From Lysobacter stagni (GTDB taxonomy: Bacteria; Pseudomonadota; Gammaproteobacteria; Xanthomonadales; Xanthomonadaceae), in contig NZ_JASGBI010000001.1 in NCBI RefSeq assembly GCF_030053425.1, positions 1-64,000 on the forward strand: DNA of 64,000 nucleotides, given 5' to 3'. The notes under the pieces are model-generated. The model had not been told where the DNA came from and searched no databases. It saw nothing but the letters and a program-made list of their open reading frames with translations. Of this stretch, positions 37,958 to 47,277 are shown piece after piece (position 1 is the stretch's first letter; the number at the start of each line of letters is the position of its first letter). A program made the translations under genes and the position numbers.

Positions 37958-39562
37958 ATGTCCGACGTTTCCCTCGAAGCCGCCCGCCGCCGCACGTTCG
38001 CGATCATCTCGCACCCCGACGCGGGCAAGACCACGCTCACCGAAAAGCTGCTGCTGTTCGGCGGTGCGATCCAGATGGCCGGCTCGGTCAAGGGCCGCAA
38101 GGCCGCGCGCCATGCGACGTCCGACTGGATGGCACTGGAAAAGGAGCGCGGCATCTCGGTGACCAGCTCGGTGATGCAGTTCCCCTACGAGGACCGCATC
38201 GTCAACCTGCTCGACACGCCGGGCCACGCCGACTTCGGCGAGGACACCTACCGCGTGCTCACCGCGGTGGACTCGGCGCTGATGGTCATCGACGTGGCCA
38301 AGGGCGTGGAAGAGCGCACGATCAAGCTGATGGAGGTGTGCCGGCTGCGCGACACGCCGATCATGACCTTCATCAACAAGCTCGACCGCGAGGGCAAGAA
38401 CCCGATCGACCTGCTGGACGAAGTGGAGAGCGTGCTGAAGATCCAGTGCGCGCCCATCACTTGGCCGATCGGCATGGGCCAGCGCCTGAAGGGCGTGGTC
38501 CACCTGGTGACCGGCGAGGTCCACCTGTACGAACAGGGCCGCAACTTCACGCGCCAGGATTCGACCATCTTTGCGTCCATCGACGATCCGGCACTGGAAG
38601 CGCGCATCGGCACGCAGATGCTGCAGGAGCTGCGCGACGAGCTGGAGCTGGTGGAAGGCGCTTCGCACCCGTTCGACCTGGCCAGGTACCTGTCCGGCGA
38701 GCAGACCCCGGTGTTCTTTGGCTCGGCGGTCAACAACTTCGGCGTGCAGCTGCTGCTGGACTTCTTCGTCGAGCATGCGCCCGCGCCCAAGCCGCGTGCG
38801 ACCACCGGCCGCGAAGTCGGCGCGTACGAGCCCAAGCTCACCGGCTTCGTGTTCAAGATCCAGGCCAACATGGACCCGCAGCACCGCGACCGCGTGGCGT
38901 TCATGCGCGTGTGCTCGGGCCAGTTCAGCGCCGGCATGAAGGCCTTCCACGTGCGCAGCGGCAAGGAAGTGAAGCTGGCCAACGCGCTGACCTTCATGGC
39001 CTCTGACCGCGAGATCGCCGAGAGCGCCTGGCCGGGCGACGTCATCGGTATCCACAACCACGGCACCATCTCCATCGGCGACACCTTCACCGAAGGCGAG
39101 TCGCTCAGCTTCACCGGCATTCCGAACTTCGCGCCGGAACTGTTCCGCCGCGCACGCCTGCGCGACCCGCTCAAGCTCAAGCAGCTGCAGAAGGGGCTGG
39201 CGCAGCTGTCGGAGGAAGGCGCGACGCAGTTCTTCCGTCCGCTGATGAGCAACGACCTGATCCTCGGCGCGGTCGGCGTGCTGCAGTTCGACGTGGTGGC
39301 CTACCGCCTGAAGGACGAGTACGGCGTGGACGCGAGCTTCGAGCAGGTGAACGTGGCGACGGCGCGCTGGATCCGCTGCGACAACGAAAAGAAGCTGGAA
39401 GAGTTCCGCGACAAGAACGCGCTGAACCTCGCGATCGATGCGGCCGGCCAGCTGGTCTACCTGGCGCCAACGCGCGTGAACCTGCAACTGGCGCAGGAAC
39501 GCGCACCCGACGTGCAGTTCCTCGCCACGCGCGAACACGCGCACGCCACCTCGATCGACTGA
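37958..39562 (+). CDS. prfC: Peptide chain release factor 3
   Basis: RF3 is the GTPase that recycles RF1/RF2 after termination and takes part in quality control. The 534-residue product has the canonical G boxes: HPDAGKTT, the [15 protein letters not shown] switch [11 protein letters not shown] and NKLDREGKN. Length and domains are standard. The start at 37958 gives [14 protein letters not shown]; no Shine-Dalgarno is visible before it. The DUF1294 gene begins 13 nt after the stop. Confidence 0.97.
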   Translation: MSDVSLEAARRRTFAIISHPDAGKTTLTEKLLLFGGAIQMAGSVKGRKAARHATSDWMALEKERGISVTSSVMQFPYEDRIVNLLDTPGHADFGEDTYRVLTAVDSALMVIDVAKGVEERTIKLMEVCRLRDTPIMTFINKLDREGKNPIDLLDEVESVLKIQCAPITWPIGMGQRLKGVVHLVTGEVHLYEQGRNFTRQDSTIFASIDDPALEARIGTQMLQELRDELELVEGASHPFDLARYLSGEQTPVFFGSAVNNFGVQLLLDFFVEHAPAPKPRATTGREVGAYEPKLTGFVFKIQANMDPQHRDRVAFMRVCSGQFSAGMKAFHVRSGKEVKLANALTFMASDREIAESAWPGDVIGIHNHGTISIGDTFTEGESLSFTGIPNFAPELFRRARLRDPLKLKQLQKGLAQLSEEGATQFFRPLMSNDLILGAVGVLQFDVVAYRLKDEYGVDASFEQVNVATARWIRCDNEKKLEEFRDKNALNLAIDAAGQLVYLAPTRVNLQLAQERAPDVQFLATREHAHATSID

Positions 39563-39575
39563 CGGGCGCCGACCG

Positions 39576-39848
39576 ATGCCGGCCTGGCTGGCGTGGTGGC
39601 TGGCGATCAACGTCGCCACCGTGTTGCTGTTCGGTTACGACAAGGCGATCGCCGGTGGACGCCGGCGGCGCATTCCGGAACGCACGCTGCTCGGGTTCGC
39701 GCTGCTCGGCGGCTCGCCCGGCGCGCTGCTGGCGATGGGTCTGTTCCGGCACAAGACCGCCAAGCCGACATTCCGGCGGGCGATGGGCGGCATCGTGGCG
39801 GCGCAGCTCGTCGCGCTGTGGTGGCTCTCGCGCCACCTGGTGGGCTGA
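39576..39848 (+). CDS. DUF1294 small membrane protein
   Basis: This 90-residue protein is mostly hydrophobic: an N-terminal helix (AWLAWWLAINVATVLLFGYDKAIAG), the GGRRRRIPERTLLGFALLGGSPGALLAM core typical of DUF1294, then HKTAKPTFR and a last helix. DUF1294 proteins often occur fused to cold-shock domains; this is the stand-alone form. Function unknown. It follows prfC closely. Confidence 0.85.
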   Translation: MPAWLAWWLAINVATVLLFGYDKAIAGGRRRRIPERTLLGFALLGGSPGALLAMGLFRHKTAKPTFRRAMGGIVAAQLVALWWLSRHLVG

Positions 39849-39955
39849 TACCTGCTGCGCGATTGTGCGGTGAAGGTCACACCGTGACGGCGACGTGAGC
39901 GCGACGTGACGTGGATCAGAGCAAATACTCCAGTCTGCGCTACCATGCTCGGGCC

Positions 39956-40660
39956 ATGTCCCCCGCACATTCCGTCGAAGACGGCTCCCTGTCCGATGCA
40001 TCGCACGGACGGCATTCGCTGCGCGAGGAGTTCTTCAACGCGCTGACCCACGGCCTGGGCGCGACCGCGGCACTCGCCGGCGGTGCGGTGCTCATCACCC
40101 TGGCCACGTTGTTCGGCGACGGCTGGCAACTGGCCGGCGCGATCGTCTTCGGCATCTGCCTGCTGCTGCTTTACCTCGCCTCGACGCTGTACCACGCGAT
40201 CCAGCATCCGGTCGCCAAGGCGCGGCTGAAGGTGTTCGATCACTGTGCGATCTACCTGCTGATCGCAGGCACCTACACGCCCTTCACGCTGATCGGCCTG
40301 CGCGGGCCCTGGGGCTGGGGCTTGTTCGCTGCCATCTGGACGCTCGCGGTCGCGGGCGTGATCTTCAAGCTGTTCTACACCGGCCGCTTCAAGCTGCTGT
40401 CCACCGGCATCTACATCGCGATGGGCTGGCTGGTGGTCATCGCCATCGAGCCGATGCTGAGCGCGCTGGACACCTGGACGATGGCCTGGCTGTTCGGCGG
40501 CGGCCTGTTCTACACGCTCGGCACGGTGTTCTATCACCGCCCGTCGCTGCCCTACTCGCATGCGATCTGGCACCTGTTCGTGGTCGCTGGCAGCGTGTGC
40601 CATTACGTCGCCGTGTTCGCGCAGGTCTTCCCGGCGGGCCGATTGCTGCAGCTGAACTGA
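39956..40660 (+). CDS. Hemolysin III family (PAQR) membrane protein
   Basis: This 234-residue protein has seven predicted transmembrane helices. The family motifs are FNALTHGLGA, STLYHAI, FDHCAIYLLIAGTYTPF and SHAIWHLFVV, carrying the conserved Ser/His/Asp metal-site residues. Hemolysin III proteins resemble adiponectin receptors and are thought to be hydrolase-like; haemolysis in this organism is not implied. The start at 39956 (MSPAHSVE) is preferred over 39911, because a TACCAT -10-like element lies at 39941-39946. Confidence 0.87.
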   Translation: MSPAHSVEDGSLSDASHGRHSLREEFFNALTHGLGATAALAGGAVLITLATLFGDGWQLAGAIVFGICLLLLYLASTLYHAIQHPVAKARLKVFDHCAIYLLIAGTYTPFTLIGLRGPWGWGLFAAIWTLAVAGVIFKLFYTGRFKLLSTGIYIAMGWLVVIAIEPMLSALDTWTMAWLFGGGLFYTLGTVFYHRPSLPYSHAIWHLFVVAGSVCHYVAVFAQVFPAGRLLQLN

Positions 40661-40813
40661 GCACAACGCATTCACTTTTGCTTGACCGGCGTGCGTCGAT
40701 GGTGGACCGCGGTCCATGACGGAAGCAGGCGGTGTCCGGTCGCCGTTCGATCCCAACGCAGCACCCCAAAGATGCAGCGCGCACGGCCCGGCTGATGCGG
40801 TCGGAGTGAGCGG

Positions 40814-42766
40814 ATGCACGGACGAAGCGCAGCCGCCACCACGGCCTGGCCGGACCGGATTCGCCGCCATCCGGTGCTGGTCGCACTGGCCTTCGTCGCG
40901 CTGGCGCTGGCGATCCTGATCGCGCTGTGGGACTGGAACTGGTTCAAGGGCCCCATCGAGCGCCAGGTGCAGGCGCGCACCGGCCGCACGTTCGACATCG
41001 GCGGCAATCTGGATGTCGACCTCGACTGGCGTGCGCCTACCGTCCGTGCCGAACGCGTGCGCTTCGGCAACGCGGAATGGTCCCGTCAACCCGAGATGGC
41101 CTACGCCGAACGCGCCGAGCTCCAGATCGCGCTATGGCCGCTGTTGCGCGGCCAGGTGCTGTTGCCGCGCATCCGCCTCGACCGCCCGCGCGTGCTGCTG
41201 GAAACCAATCCCAAGGGCGGTGCCGGGAATTGGGTGTTCGGTGAGCCCGGCGAAACCCGCATGGAGTTCCGTCGCGTGGATGTCGAACGCGGCTTCCTGC
41301 GTTTTCGCGACGTGCCGCAACGCACCGACATCCGCATCGGCGTGAGCAGCCAGCAGACGCGTGCGCGCGACGCCACGGCACCGGTGTCCGTGGTCGGTGG
41401 CGGCTCGTGGAAAGGCAATGCATTCCAGTTGAACGGAACGGCCGCGTCGCCACTGCTGCTGCGCGATCGCGAAATGCCATACCGCATCGACGTGCGCGCC
41501 TCGGCCGGGGCGACCCGCGCCCACGCGCGCGGCACGCTGCTCGACCCGTTGCGGCTGCGCGGTTTCGATCTGCAGATGCGGTTGTCCGGCCGCGACATGG
41601 CCGACCTGTACCCGTTGCTCGGCCTGGCGATTCCGTCCACGCCGCCCTATTCGCTGGACGGCCATTTCAGCCGCGAAGGCCAGGTCTGGCATTACCGCGA
41701 TTTCGATGGACGCATCGGCGACAGCGACATGCACGGCGATGCCAGCGTGGATACCGCCGGCAAGCGGCCCTATCTACGCGCGAGTCTCACTTCCAAGCGG
41801 CTGGACTTCGACGACCTGGCCGGCTTCGTCGGTGGTGCGCCGCAGAGCGGGGCCGGCGAAACCGCCAACGCGGAGCAGGCGACCAGGGCAGCCAACACGG
41901 CATCCAGCGCACGGCTGATTCCCGCCAAGCCGTATGAACTGGACAAGCTGCGCGCGATGGATGCGGACGTTCGCCTGCGCGCGACGCGCATCAACGCACC
42001 CAGCCTGCCGCTGGATGACATGGACGCGCACCTGATCCTCGAGGGCGGCCTGCTGCGCCTGGATCCGCTGAACTTCGGCGTGGCCAACGGCGACATCCGT
42101 TCGCGCATCCGCATGGATGCGCGCACCGACACCATCCACACGCGCGCCGATGCCGACATCGCCGGCCTGAGCCTGGGCCCGTTGCTTCCGAAGGTGGAAC
42201 TGGCCCAGAACGCCATCGGCAAGGTCGGCGGCAAGGTCTCGCTGGAAGGCACCGGCAATTCGGTGGCGGGCATGCTGGGCAGCAGCGACGGCAGCGTGTT
42301 GCTCGGCATGGGCCGCGGCCGCATCAGCAACCTGTTGATGGAGATGGCCGGCATCGACCTGGCCGAGATCATCAAGTTCAAGCTCGAGGGGGACAAGCAG
42401 ATCCCGGTGCGTTGCGCGTTCGCCGACTTCACGGTGGACGACGGCGTGATGACGGCGCGCTCGCTCGCGTTCGACACCACCGACACCATCCTCGTCGGCT
42501 CGGGCACGGTGAACCTGCGCGACGAGAAGCTGGACCTGACCATCAAGCCGCGGCCGAAGGATCGAAGCCTGCTGGCGTTCCGCACGCCGCTGCGCGTGGA
42601 CGGGAGTTTCCGCCAGCCGAAGGTCCACCCGGATCTGGCGCGCGTCGGTCTGCGCGGGGCCATCGCGCTGTCGCTGGCGACGATCACGCCGCCCGCGGCG
42701 CTGCTGGCCACGTTCGAGACCGGCCCGGGCAAGGATGCGGGGTGTGGCGGCCGCTACGCGGAATGA
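40814..42766 (+). CDS. AsmA-family inner-membrane protein
   Basis: This 650-residue protein has one N-terminal transmembrane helix (PVLVALAFVALALAILIALW) and a long periplasmic AsmA-like beta region: GRTFDIGGNLDVDLDW..., DPLNFGVANGDIRS, and a C-terminal half with GKVGGKVSLEGTGNSVAGMLGSSDGSV, AGIDLAEIIKFKLEGDKQIPVRCAFADF. AsmA proteins influence outer-membrane lipid or protein assembly. Starts further upstream are not supported. It is convergent with the CBS gene (15-nt gap). Confidence 0.9.
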   Translation: MHGRSAAATTAWPDRIRRHPVLVALAFVALALAILIALWDWNWFKGPIERQVQARTGRTFDIGGNLDVDLDWRAPTVRAERVRFGNAEWSRQPEMAYAERAELQIALWPLLRGQVLLPRIRLDRPRVLLETNPKGGAGNWVFGEPGETRMEFRRVDVERGFLRFRDVPQRTDIRIGVSSQQTRARDATAPVSVVGGGSWKGNAFQLNGTAASPLLLRDREMPYRIDVRASAGATRAHARGTLLDPLRLRGFDLQMRLSGRDMADLYPLLGLAIPSTPPYSLDGHFSREGQVWHYRDFDGRIGDSDMHGDASVDTAGKRPYLRASLTSKRLDFDDLAGFVGGAPQSGAGETANAEQATRAANTASSARLIPAKPYELDKLRAMDADVRLRATRINAPSLPLDDMDAHLILEGGLLRLDPLNFGVANGDIRSRIRMDARTDTIHTRADADIAGLSLGPLLPKVELAQNAIGKVGGKVSLEGTGNSVAGMLGSSDGSVLLGMGRGRISNLLMEMAGIDLAEIIKFKLEGDKQIPVRCAFADFTVDDGVMTARSLAFDTTDTILVGSGTVNLRDEKLDLTIKPRPKDRSLLAFRTPLRVDGSFRQPKVHPDLARVGLRGAIALSLATITPPAALLATFETGPGKDAGCGGRYAE

Positions 42767-42781
42767 GCCGGCCGCGGTGCG

Positions 42782-43210
42782 TCAGCTGGCGATGTAGCGC
42801 TGCAGCTGGTCCAGTTCGAGCTGCTGGTCCTCGATGACGGCCTTGACCAGGTCGCCGATGGAGATCACGCCCAGCACCTGCTCGTTGTGCACCACCGGCA
42901 GGTGGCGGATGCGCCGGTCGGTGACGATCTGCATGCAGCGGTCGGTGGTTTCGTCCAGGCCGACGGTGACGACCTGCGCGGTCATGATGGTCCGCACGGG
43001 CGTGTCCGCGGAGGACCGCCCCTGCAGGACGATCTTGCGTGCGTAGTCGCGCTCGGAAAGGATGCCCACCAGGCGTCCGCCCTCGATCACGAGCACGGCG
43101 CCGATGTGCTTCTCGGCCATCAGCCTGATCGCGCTGATGACCGGCACGTCGGGGCCGATCGCGAACACCTCAGGCGCTTTGGCTTCGAGCAGTTGTCGCA
43201 CGGTGCGCAT
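42782..43210 (-). CDS. Two-CBS-domain protein
   Basis: This 142-residue protein consists of two CBS domains: VPVISAIRLMAEKHIGAVLVIEGGRLVGILSERDYARK, then VTVGLDETTDRCMQIVTDRRIRHLPVVHNEQVLGVISIGDLVKAV. CBS pairs bind adenine nucleotides. The stand-alone form probably senses energy state or regulates a partner by contact. Its start overlaps the end of the glycosyltransferase gene by 41 nt on the same strand, so the genes may be cotranscribed. Confidence 0.9.
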   Translation of the reverse strand: MRTVRQLLEAKAPEVFAIGPDVPVISAIRLMAEKHIGAVLVIEGGRLVGILSERDYARKIVLQGRSSADTPVRTIMTAQVVTVGLDETTDRCMQIVTDRRIRHLPVVHNEQVLGVISIGDLVKAVIEDQQLELDQLQRYIAS

Positions 43211-44198
43211 GGCCGTCTCCTTCTGCCAGGGGGTCTTGCCCCGAGCATACTCCCCGCGCCGGCAGCCAGGTGTCGACGAGGTAGAGCGGCCGTTGCTTGG
43301 ATTCCTCGTACAGCCGGCCCAGGTACTCGCCGATCAGACCCAGCGCGATCAGCTGCACGCCGCCCAGGAACAGGATCACCGACATCATCGTGGGCCAGCC
43401 GGCCACGCGGTCGCCCCAGACCAGCGCCTTGAGGATGATCACCACCCCATAGACGAAGGCGATGGCCGCCGTCAGCAGGCCCAGGTACGTGGCCAGCCGC
43501 AGCGGAACGGTGGAGAAACTGGTGATGCCTTCCAGCGCCAGGTTCCACAGGCGCCACAGGTTGAACTTGCTGCGCCCGGCCGCGCGCGGATCGCGGTGAT
43601 AGGGAATCGCCGCGCGGTTGTAACCCACCCAGCCGAACAGGCCCTTCATGAAGCGGTGGCGTTCGCGCAGCTGGCGCAGTCCCGCGAGCGCGCGCGGCGA
43701 CAACAGGCGGAAGTCGCCCGTGTCGGCGGGAATCGGCGTCTTCGATAGCCGGCCGATCACGCGGTAGAACGCGTGCGCCGTGGCGCGCTTCAGCCAGCCT
43801 TCGCCCTCGCGCTCCAGACGCGTGCCGTGCACGTCGTCGTAGCCCTCGCGCCACTTGGCGACGAACTGCGGAATCAATTCCGGCGCGTCCTGCCCGTCGG
43901 CGTCGAGGATCAACGCCGCGCCTTCTTCCACGCGATCCAGACCCGCGGTCAGCGCAAGTTCCTTGCCGAAGTTGCGCGACAGCCGCAACGCCGCGACGCG
44001 CGGATCGTCGGCGGCCAGGCGCTGCATGAGAGGCCAGGTCTCGTCGGTGCTGCCGTCGTCGACGTAGAGGATCTGCCCGTCGATGCCCTGCTCCAGCGCC
44101 AGCGCGTCGAGGACGGCCACGATGCGCGGCTGCAGCAACGGCAGGCTTTCGACCTCGTTGAAGGCGGCGATGACAACGGTAAGGCGGTCGCGATTCAT
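43170..44198 (-). CDS. Family 2 glycosyltransferase, GtrB/DPM1-like
   Basis: This 342-residue enzyme has an N-terminal GT2 domain (LTVVIAAFNEVESLPLLQPRI, then ILYVDDGSTDETW and LILDADGQDAPELI with the DADG metal motif) and two C-terminal membrane helices, with KFNLWRLWNLALEGITSFSTVPLRLATYLG between. This is the layout of bactoprenol glucosyltransferases (GtrB, ArnC-like). It probably makes a lipid-linked sugar donor on the cytosolic face. The start is the ATG at 44198. It is followed by the CBS gene. Confidence 0.9.
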   Translation of the reverse strand: MNRDRLTVVIAAFNEVESLPLLQPRIVAVLDALALEQGIDGQILYVDDGSTDETWPLMQRLAADDPRVAALRLSRNFGKELALTAGLDRVEEGAALILDADGQDAPELIPQFVAKWREGYDDVHGTRLEREGEGWLKRATAHAFYRVIGRLSKTPIPADTGDFRLLSPRALAGLRQLRERHRFMKGLFGWVGYNRAAIPYHRDPRAAGRSKFNLWRLWNLALEGITSFSTVPLRLATYLGLLTAAIAFVYGVVIILKALVWGDRVAGWPTMMSVILFLGGVQLIALGLIGEYLGRLYEESKQRPLYLVDTWLPARGVCSGQDPLAEGDGHAHRATTARSQSA

Positions 44199-44233
44199 GG
44201 CGAGATGGTAGCCGCTCGCCCCGGCGACTGGCA

Positions 44234-45016
44234 TCACTCGATGCGCCGCAGGTAGTCGGCGCCGCCGATGTAGCGCATCTGCCGCTGGATCGCCTGCGCG
44301 CGACGCTGCACGTACGGGCCCGGCCGGGTGATGCTGTAACGGCGCGGGCTCGGCAGCACCGCGGCCATGCGCGCCGCCTCGGCGGCGGTCAGCTGACCGG
44401 CATCCTTGCGGAAGAAGGTGCGTGCGGCGGCCTGCGCGCCGTACACGCCGTCGCCGAACTCCACGATGTTGACGTACACCTCGATGATGCGGTGCTTGGG
44501 CCACAGCGCCTCGATCAGCAGCGTGTACCAGGCCTCGATGCCCTTGCGCACCCAGCTGCGCCCGCTCCACAGGAACAGGTTCTTCGCGGTCTGCTGGCTG
44601 ATCGTGCTGCCGCCGCGCACCTTGCGCCCCTTCGCATTGTTCTTGCGCGCCTTCTCGATGGCCTGCAGATCGAAGCCGAAGTGTTCCGCGAAGTTCTGGT
44701 CCTCCGAGGCCACCACCGCCAGCGGCACGTAGGGCGAGATGTCCTCCATGTCGCGCCAGTCGTAGGCGACGCGGAAACGCCATTCGCCATCGCCCCAGGC
44801 TTCGAGCTGTCGCGACACCATGAAGGCGCTGAACATCGGATCGACGAAGCGCAGCGTCGCGACCTGCACCACGCTCAGCAGGACGAACAGCAGCGGCACC
44901 GCCATCAGCCATCGCAACCAGTGACGCCGACGCCGCGGCTGGGGTTGTTCCACGTTCGCGGTCACGTCTTGCACGGCGTCCACTCCATCCCCATCTGTGT
45001 CCACACCTCTCTTCAC
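44234..45016 (-). CDS. mtgA: Monofunctional peptidoglycan transglycosylase MtgA
   Basis: MtgA polymerises lipid II glycans without a transpeptidase domain. The product has about 260 residues: a cytosolic arginine-rich start, one membrane anchor ([21 protein letters not shown]) and a GT51 domain with [29 protein letters not shown] and [18 protein letters not shown]. The start is uncertain. Only GTG codons fit below the longest open frame, which would overlap hslO; I took the GTG at 45016, and one near 44983 with a GGGGA ribosome site is an alternative. Confidence 0.88.
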   Translation of the reverse strand: MKRGVDTDGDGVDAVQDVTANVEQPQPRRRRHWLRWLMAVPLLFVLLSVVQVATLRFVDPMFSAFMVSRQLEAWGDGEWRFRVAYDWRDMEDISPYVPLAVVASEDQNFAEHFGFDLQAIEKARKNNAKGRKVRGGSTISQQTAKNLFLWSGRSWVRKGIEAWYTLLIEALWPKHRIIEVYVNIVEFGDGVYGAQAAARTFFRKDAGQLTAAEAARMAAVLPSPRRYSITRPGPYVQRRAQAIQRQMRYIGGADYLRRIE

Positions 45017-45066
45017 ATGAGCGCGGGCATTATCCGCCAATGCCGCGCCCCAGCCGCGAGCCCCGC

Positions 45067-45984
45067 ATGACTTCACAGCCCGACCCCACCACCCGCGACC
45101 ACGACCAGTTGACCCGCTTCCTGATCGAGGGCGCCGGCGTGCGCGGCGTGCGCGTGCATCTGCACGACACCTGGCAGCAGATCCGCAGTCGCGCCGAGTA
45201 CCCGCCGGCCGCCACGGAATTCCTGGGCGAAGCGGCCGCCGCGGCCGCGTTGTTCACCGGCCACGCCAAGGTCGATGGTCGCCTCTCGGTCCAGCTTCGC
45301 GGTAACGGCGCACTGCGCACGCTGTTCGCCGAGTGCACCGCCGCCGGCACGCTGCGCGGCATCGCCCAGCTGGACGAAGATGCCCAGGTTTCGCGGGATC
45401 TCAAGGCGCTCGGCCCGGACGCCGTGCTGGCCATCACGATCGAAAACCCGTCCGTCGATGGCCGCGAACCGATGCGCTACCAGGGCCTGGTGGCGCTGGA
45501 GTCGGATTCGCTCGCGGGTGCGTTCGAAGACTACTTCCGCCAGTCCGAGCAGCTGCCTACCCGTCTGCTGCTGGTAGCCGACGAACGGCAGGCCGCCGGC
45601 CTGATGCTGCAGAAACTTCCGGGGGATCATGGGGACGACGACGGGTGGGCACGCGCGGGAGCGCTGTTCGACACCCTGACGCCGCAGGAACTGCTGGACT
45701 GGAGCGCCGGCGACCTGCTCGGCCGGCTGTTCCATGAGGATGGCGTGCAGGTCCTTGGGCACAAACCGCTCCGCTTCGCGTGCTCATGTTCCCGTGAGCG
45801 CGTGGAGGCCATGCTGGTCTCGCTGGGGGTCGCGGAGGCGGGGGCCGCCGTCGAGGCGGCCGGTGGTCGGGCCCTGATCCGTTGCGAGTTTTGCGGACAG
45901 AGTTACCGTTTCGATTCGGAGGAAATCGCTAGCTTGTTTGCCGTGGCGACAGCTGAACTGGCTGCCCCGGAACGGCTGCAGTAG
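45067..45984 (+). CDS. hslO: Hsp33 redox-regulated chaperone HslO
   Basis: Hsp33 is a cytosolic holdase activated by oxidation. The 305-residue product ends with a zinc domain with C-S-C (ACSCSRE) and CEFC ([11 protein letters not shown]), the four reactive cysteines of the redox switch. The N-terminal fold ([20 protein letters not shown]) and the [12 protein letters not shown] stretch match. A start at 45067 is preferred over 45040: a CATTAT at 45030-45035 could be its -10. It is divergent from mtgA. Confidence 0.96.
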   Translation: MTSQPDPTTRDHDQLTRFLIEGAGVRGVRVHLHDTWQQIRSRAEYPPAATEFLGEAAAAAALFTGHAKVDGRLSVQLRGNGALRTLFAECTAAGTLRGIAQLDEDAQVSRDLKALGPDAVLAITIENPSVDGREPMRYQGLVALESDSLAGAFEDYFRQSEQLPTRLLLVADERQAAGLMLQKLPGDHGDDDGWARAGALFDTLTPQELLDWSAGDLLGRLFHEDGVQVLGHKPLRFACSCSRERVEAMLVSLGVAEAGAAVEAAGGRALIRCEFCGQSYRFDSEEIASLFAVATAELAAPERLQ

Positions 45985-46005
45985 CCGCTCCGCGTCACCG
46001 GGGAA

Positions 46006-46034
46006 TTGTTAAATAAACATAAACGGTCTATAGT
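46006..46034 (+). promoter_or_regulatory. Sigma-70-like promoter of the exported protein gene
   Basis: TTGTTA (46006-46011) and TATAGT (46029-46034) are separated by exactly 17 nt, in an AT-rich patch just after hslO. The predicted start of transcription is about 45 nt before the ATG at 46087. Confidence 0.8.
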
Positions 46035-46086
46035 CGCGGCCCCCAGGAGGGGGAACTCCACCGGCTTCGTCCGGTCGTACAAGACC

Positions 46087-46947
46087 ATGAACACGCGCGT
46101 TCTACGACTGCCGTTGACCTTGATGCTCGCCCTCGGCGTGGCCTCGGGCGTCCATGCACAGGCCAAGCGCGCCCCGGTCATCGACACCACCTACCTCCCG
46201 GTCTGGAACCAGAACAGCGGCAAGCTGGAATACCTGCTCCAGCTCGAGCCGACCGGCGCACCGGTCGCCGGCGCACGCTGGCGCGTGGGCAGCAACACCC
46301 TCGACGCCGCGTTCGGACTGGAAGCCGGCGACACCCTCGGCCTGGTCTGCGATCGCAAGACCGGACTTGCCGGAGCGATCGGAAATCTTGCCAATCACTG
46401 CATGCTCGCCTCGCTCGACGAGGACGACGGCGGTGCCGCGCACCAGGGCACCGTAGGCGCCAGCCTCACCCGTGCCGGCGGCAAGGTCGGTCTGGCCTTC
46501 GGCAGCGGTCGCGACACCCTGCCCGCCTGGCTCAGCCCGACCGGCAAGGCAGGCAAGGTCGACCAGAACACGCTCACCGTCTACGGCCAGAAGAACGTCG
46601 GCCGCGAGGCCACCGTTTCCATCGGCGGAACGTGGGCGCGCGCGCGCCTGATTCCTGCGGGCGAAGTGCCCGACCTCGCCGATCGCTGGAACACCAAGAG
46701 CGTCACGCTCGGTGCGGGCCTGGGTAATTTCAGCGCGAACATCGTCGGCCGCGTGGTCGACACGCCCGGGGAGCCCGGGCAGTGGGAAGGCCTGGGCCTT
46801 GGACTGACCTGGCGCACCCCGTGGAGCGGACAGCTCACGGTTGGCGCGGAAAACGTCGTCACCCGCGGCAAGAACCCCTTCGCCCCGGACAACGGCGACA
46901 AGGACGAAGGCACCGTGCCTTACGTCCGCTACGAGCAGGACCTCTGA
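46087..46947 (+). CDS. Exported protein of unknown function, possibly outer-membrane
   Basis: This 286-residue protein has a signal peptide (MNTRVLRLPLTLMLALGVASGVHAQ) and an otherwise unfamiliar body. Alternating-polar strands (GLGLGLTWRTPWSGQLTVGAENVV), many glycines and an end of YVRYEQDL suggest a small beta-barrel or outer-membrane protein. I do not recognise a family. The start at 46087 is chosen because the signal peptide begins there. It has its own strong promoter and terminator, so it is monocistronic and probably abundant. It lies next to the TBDR pair, but no functional link is shown. Confidence 0.75.
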   Translation: MNTRVLRLPLTLMLALGVASGVHAQAKRAPVIDTTYLPVWNQNSGKLEYLLQLEPTGAPVAGARWRVGSNTLDAAFGLEAGDTLGLVCDRKTGLAGAIGNLANHCMLASLDEDDGGAAHQGTVGASLTRAGGKVGLAFGSGRDTLPAWLSPTGKAGKVDQNTLTVYGQKNVGREATVSIGGTWARARLIPAGEVPDLADRWNTKSVTLGAGLGNFSANIVGRVVDTPGEPGQWEGLGLGLTWRTPWSGQLTVGAENVVTRGKNPFAPDNGDKDEGTVPYVRYEQDL

Positions 46948-46967
46948 ACTGATTTTTCGCACTCGTG

Positions 46968-46990
46968 CAGGCGCCAGTGGGCGCCTGTTT
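46968..46990 (+). terminator. Terminator after the exported protein gene
   Basis: A perfect 8-bp stem (46968-46975 with 46980-46987, loop AGTG) is followed by a short TTT. Confidence 0.7.
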
Positions 46991-47170
46991 CGGCGTGCCT
47001 GTTGTTGCGCGGCCGCTCTCTTTGCCGAGTGTGTCTATTTGCGGGCGATCTCACCGACCCGCGCGACATTTTCGTCCCTGGGCTGCTTTCTGTGACGCAC
47101 CCCTCGGAAAACGCCCCCATACGCTCCGGAACTGCGTCTTCGCGCGGTGTTCGCACGCACATAACGATAC

Positions 47171-47199
47171 TTTCACTTTTCTCAGACACGAAGTAGGAT
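47171..47199 (+). promoter_or_regulatory. Promoter of the first tandem TBDR
   Basis: TTTCAC (47171-47176) and TAGGAT (47194-47199) are 17 nt apart, about 78 nt before the ATG. The second TBDR has the same layout at the matching place. Confidence 0.65.
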
Positions 47200-47221
47200 C
47201 GGGACGCGCCTTGCCGAACTT

Positions 47222-47239
47222 GGCGTCAATTTTGACGCC
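47222..47239 (+). promoter_or_regulatory. Leader hairpin of the first tandem TBDR
   Basis: GGCGTCAA and TTGACGCC form an 8-bp inverted repeat within the transcribed leader, about 20 nt after the predicted start of transcription. It may be a hairpin or a regulator site. The second TBDR keeps only the surrounding TTGGCG and TCAATTT words. Confidence 0.5.
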
Positions 47240-47277
47240 GCCGGCTCGGTTTCCGTGGAAACTTTGGAGAGAGAGAA

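Larger units (their letters stand above)
46948..47277. other. 330-nt spacer holding a terminator and the TBDR promoter
   Basis: No gene is seen. The spacer contains the terminator at 46968-46990 and the promoter, hairpin and leader of the first tandem TBDR (47171-47275). Confidence 0.6.
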
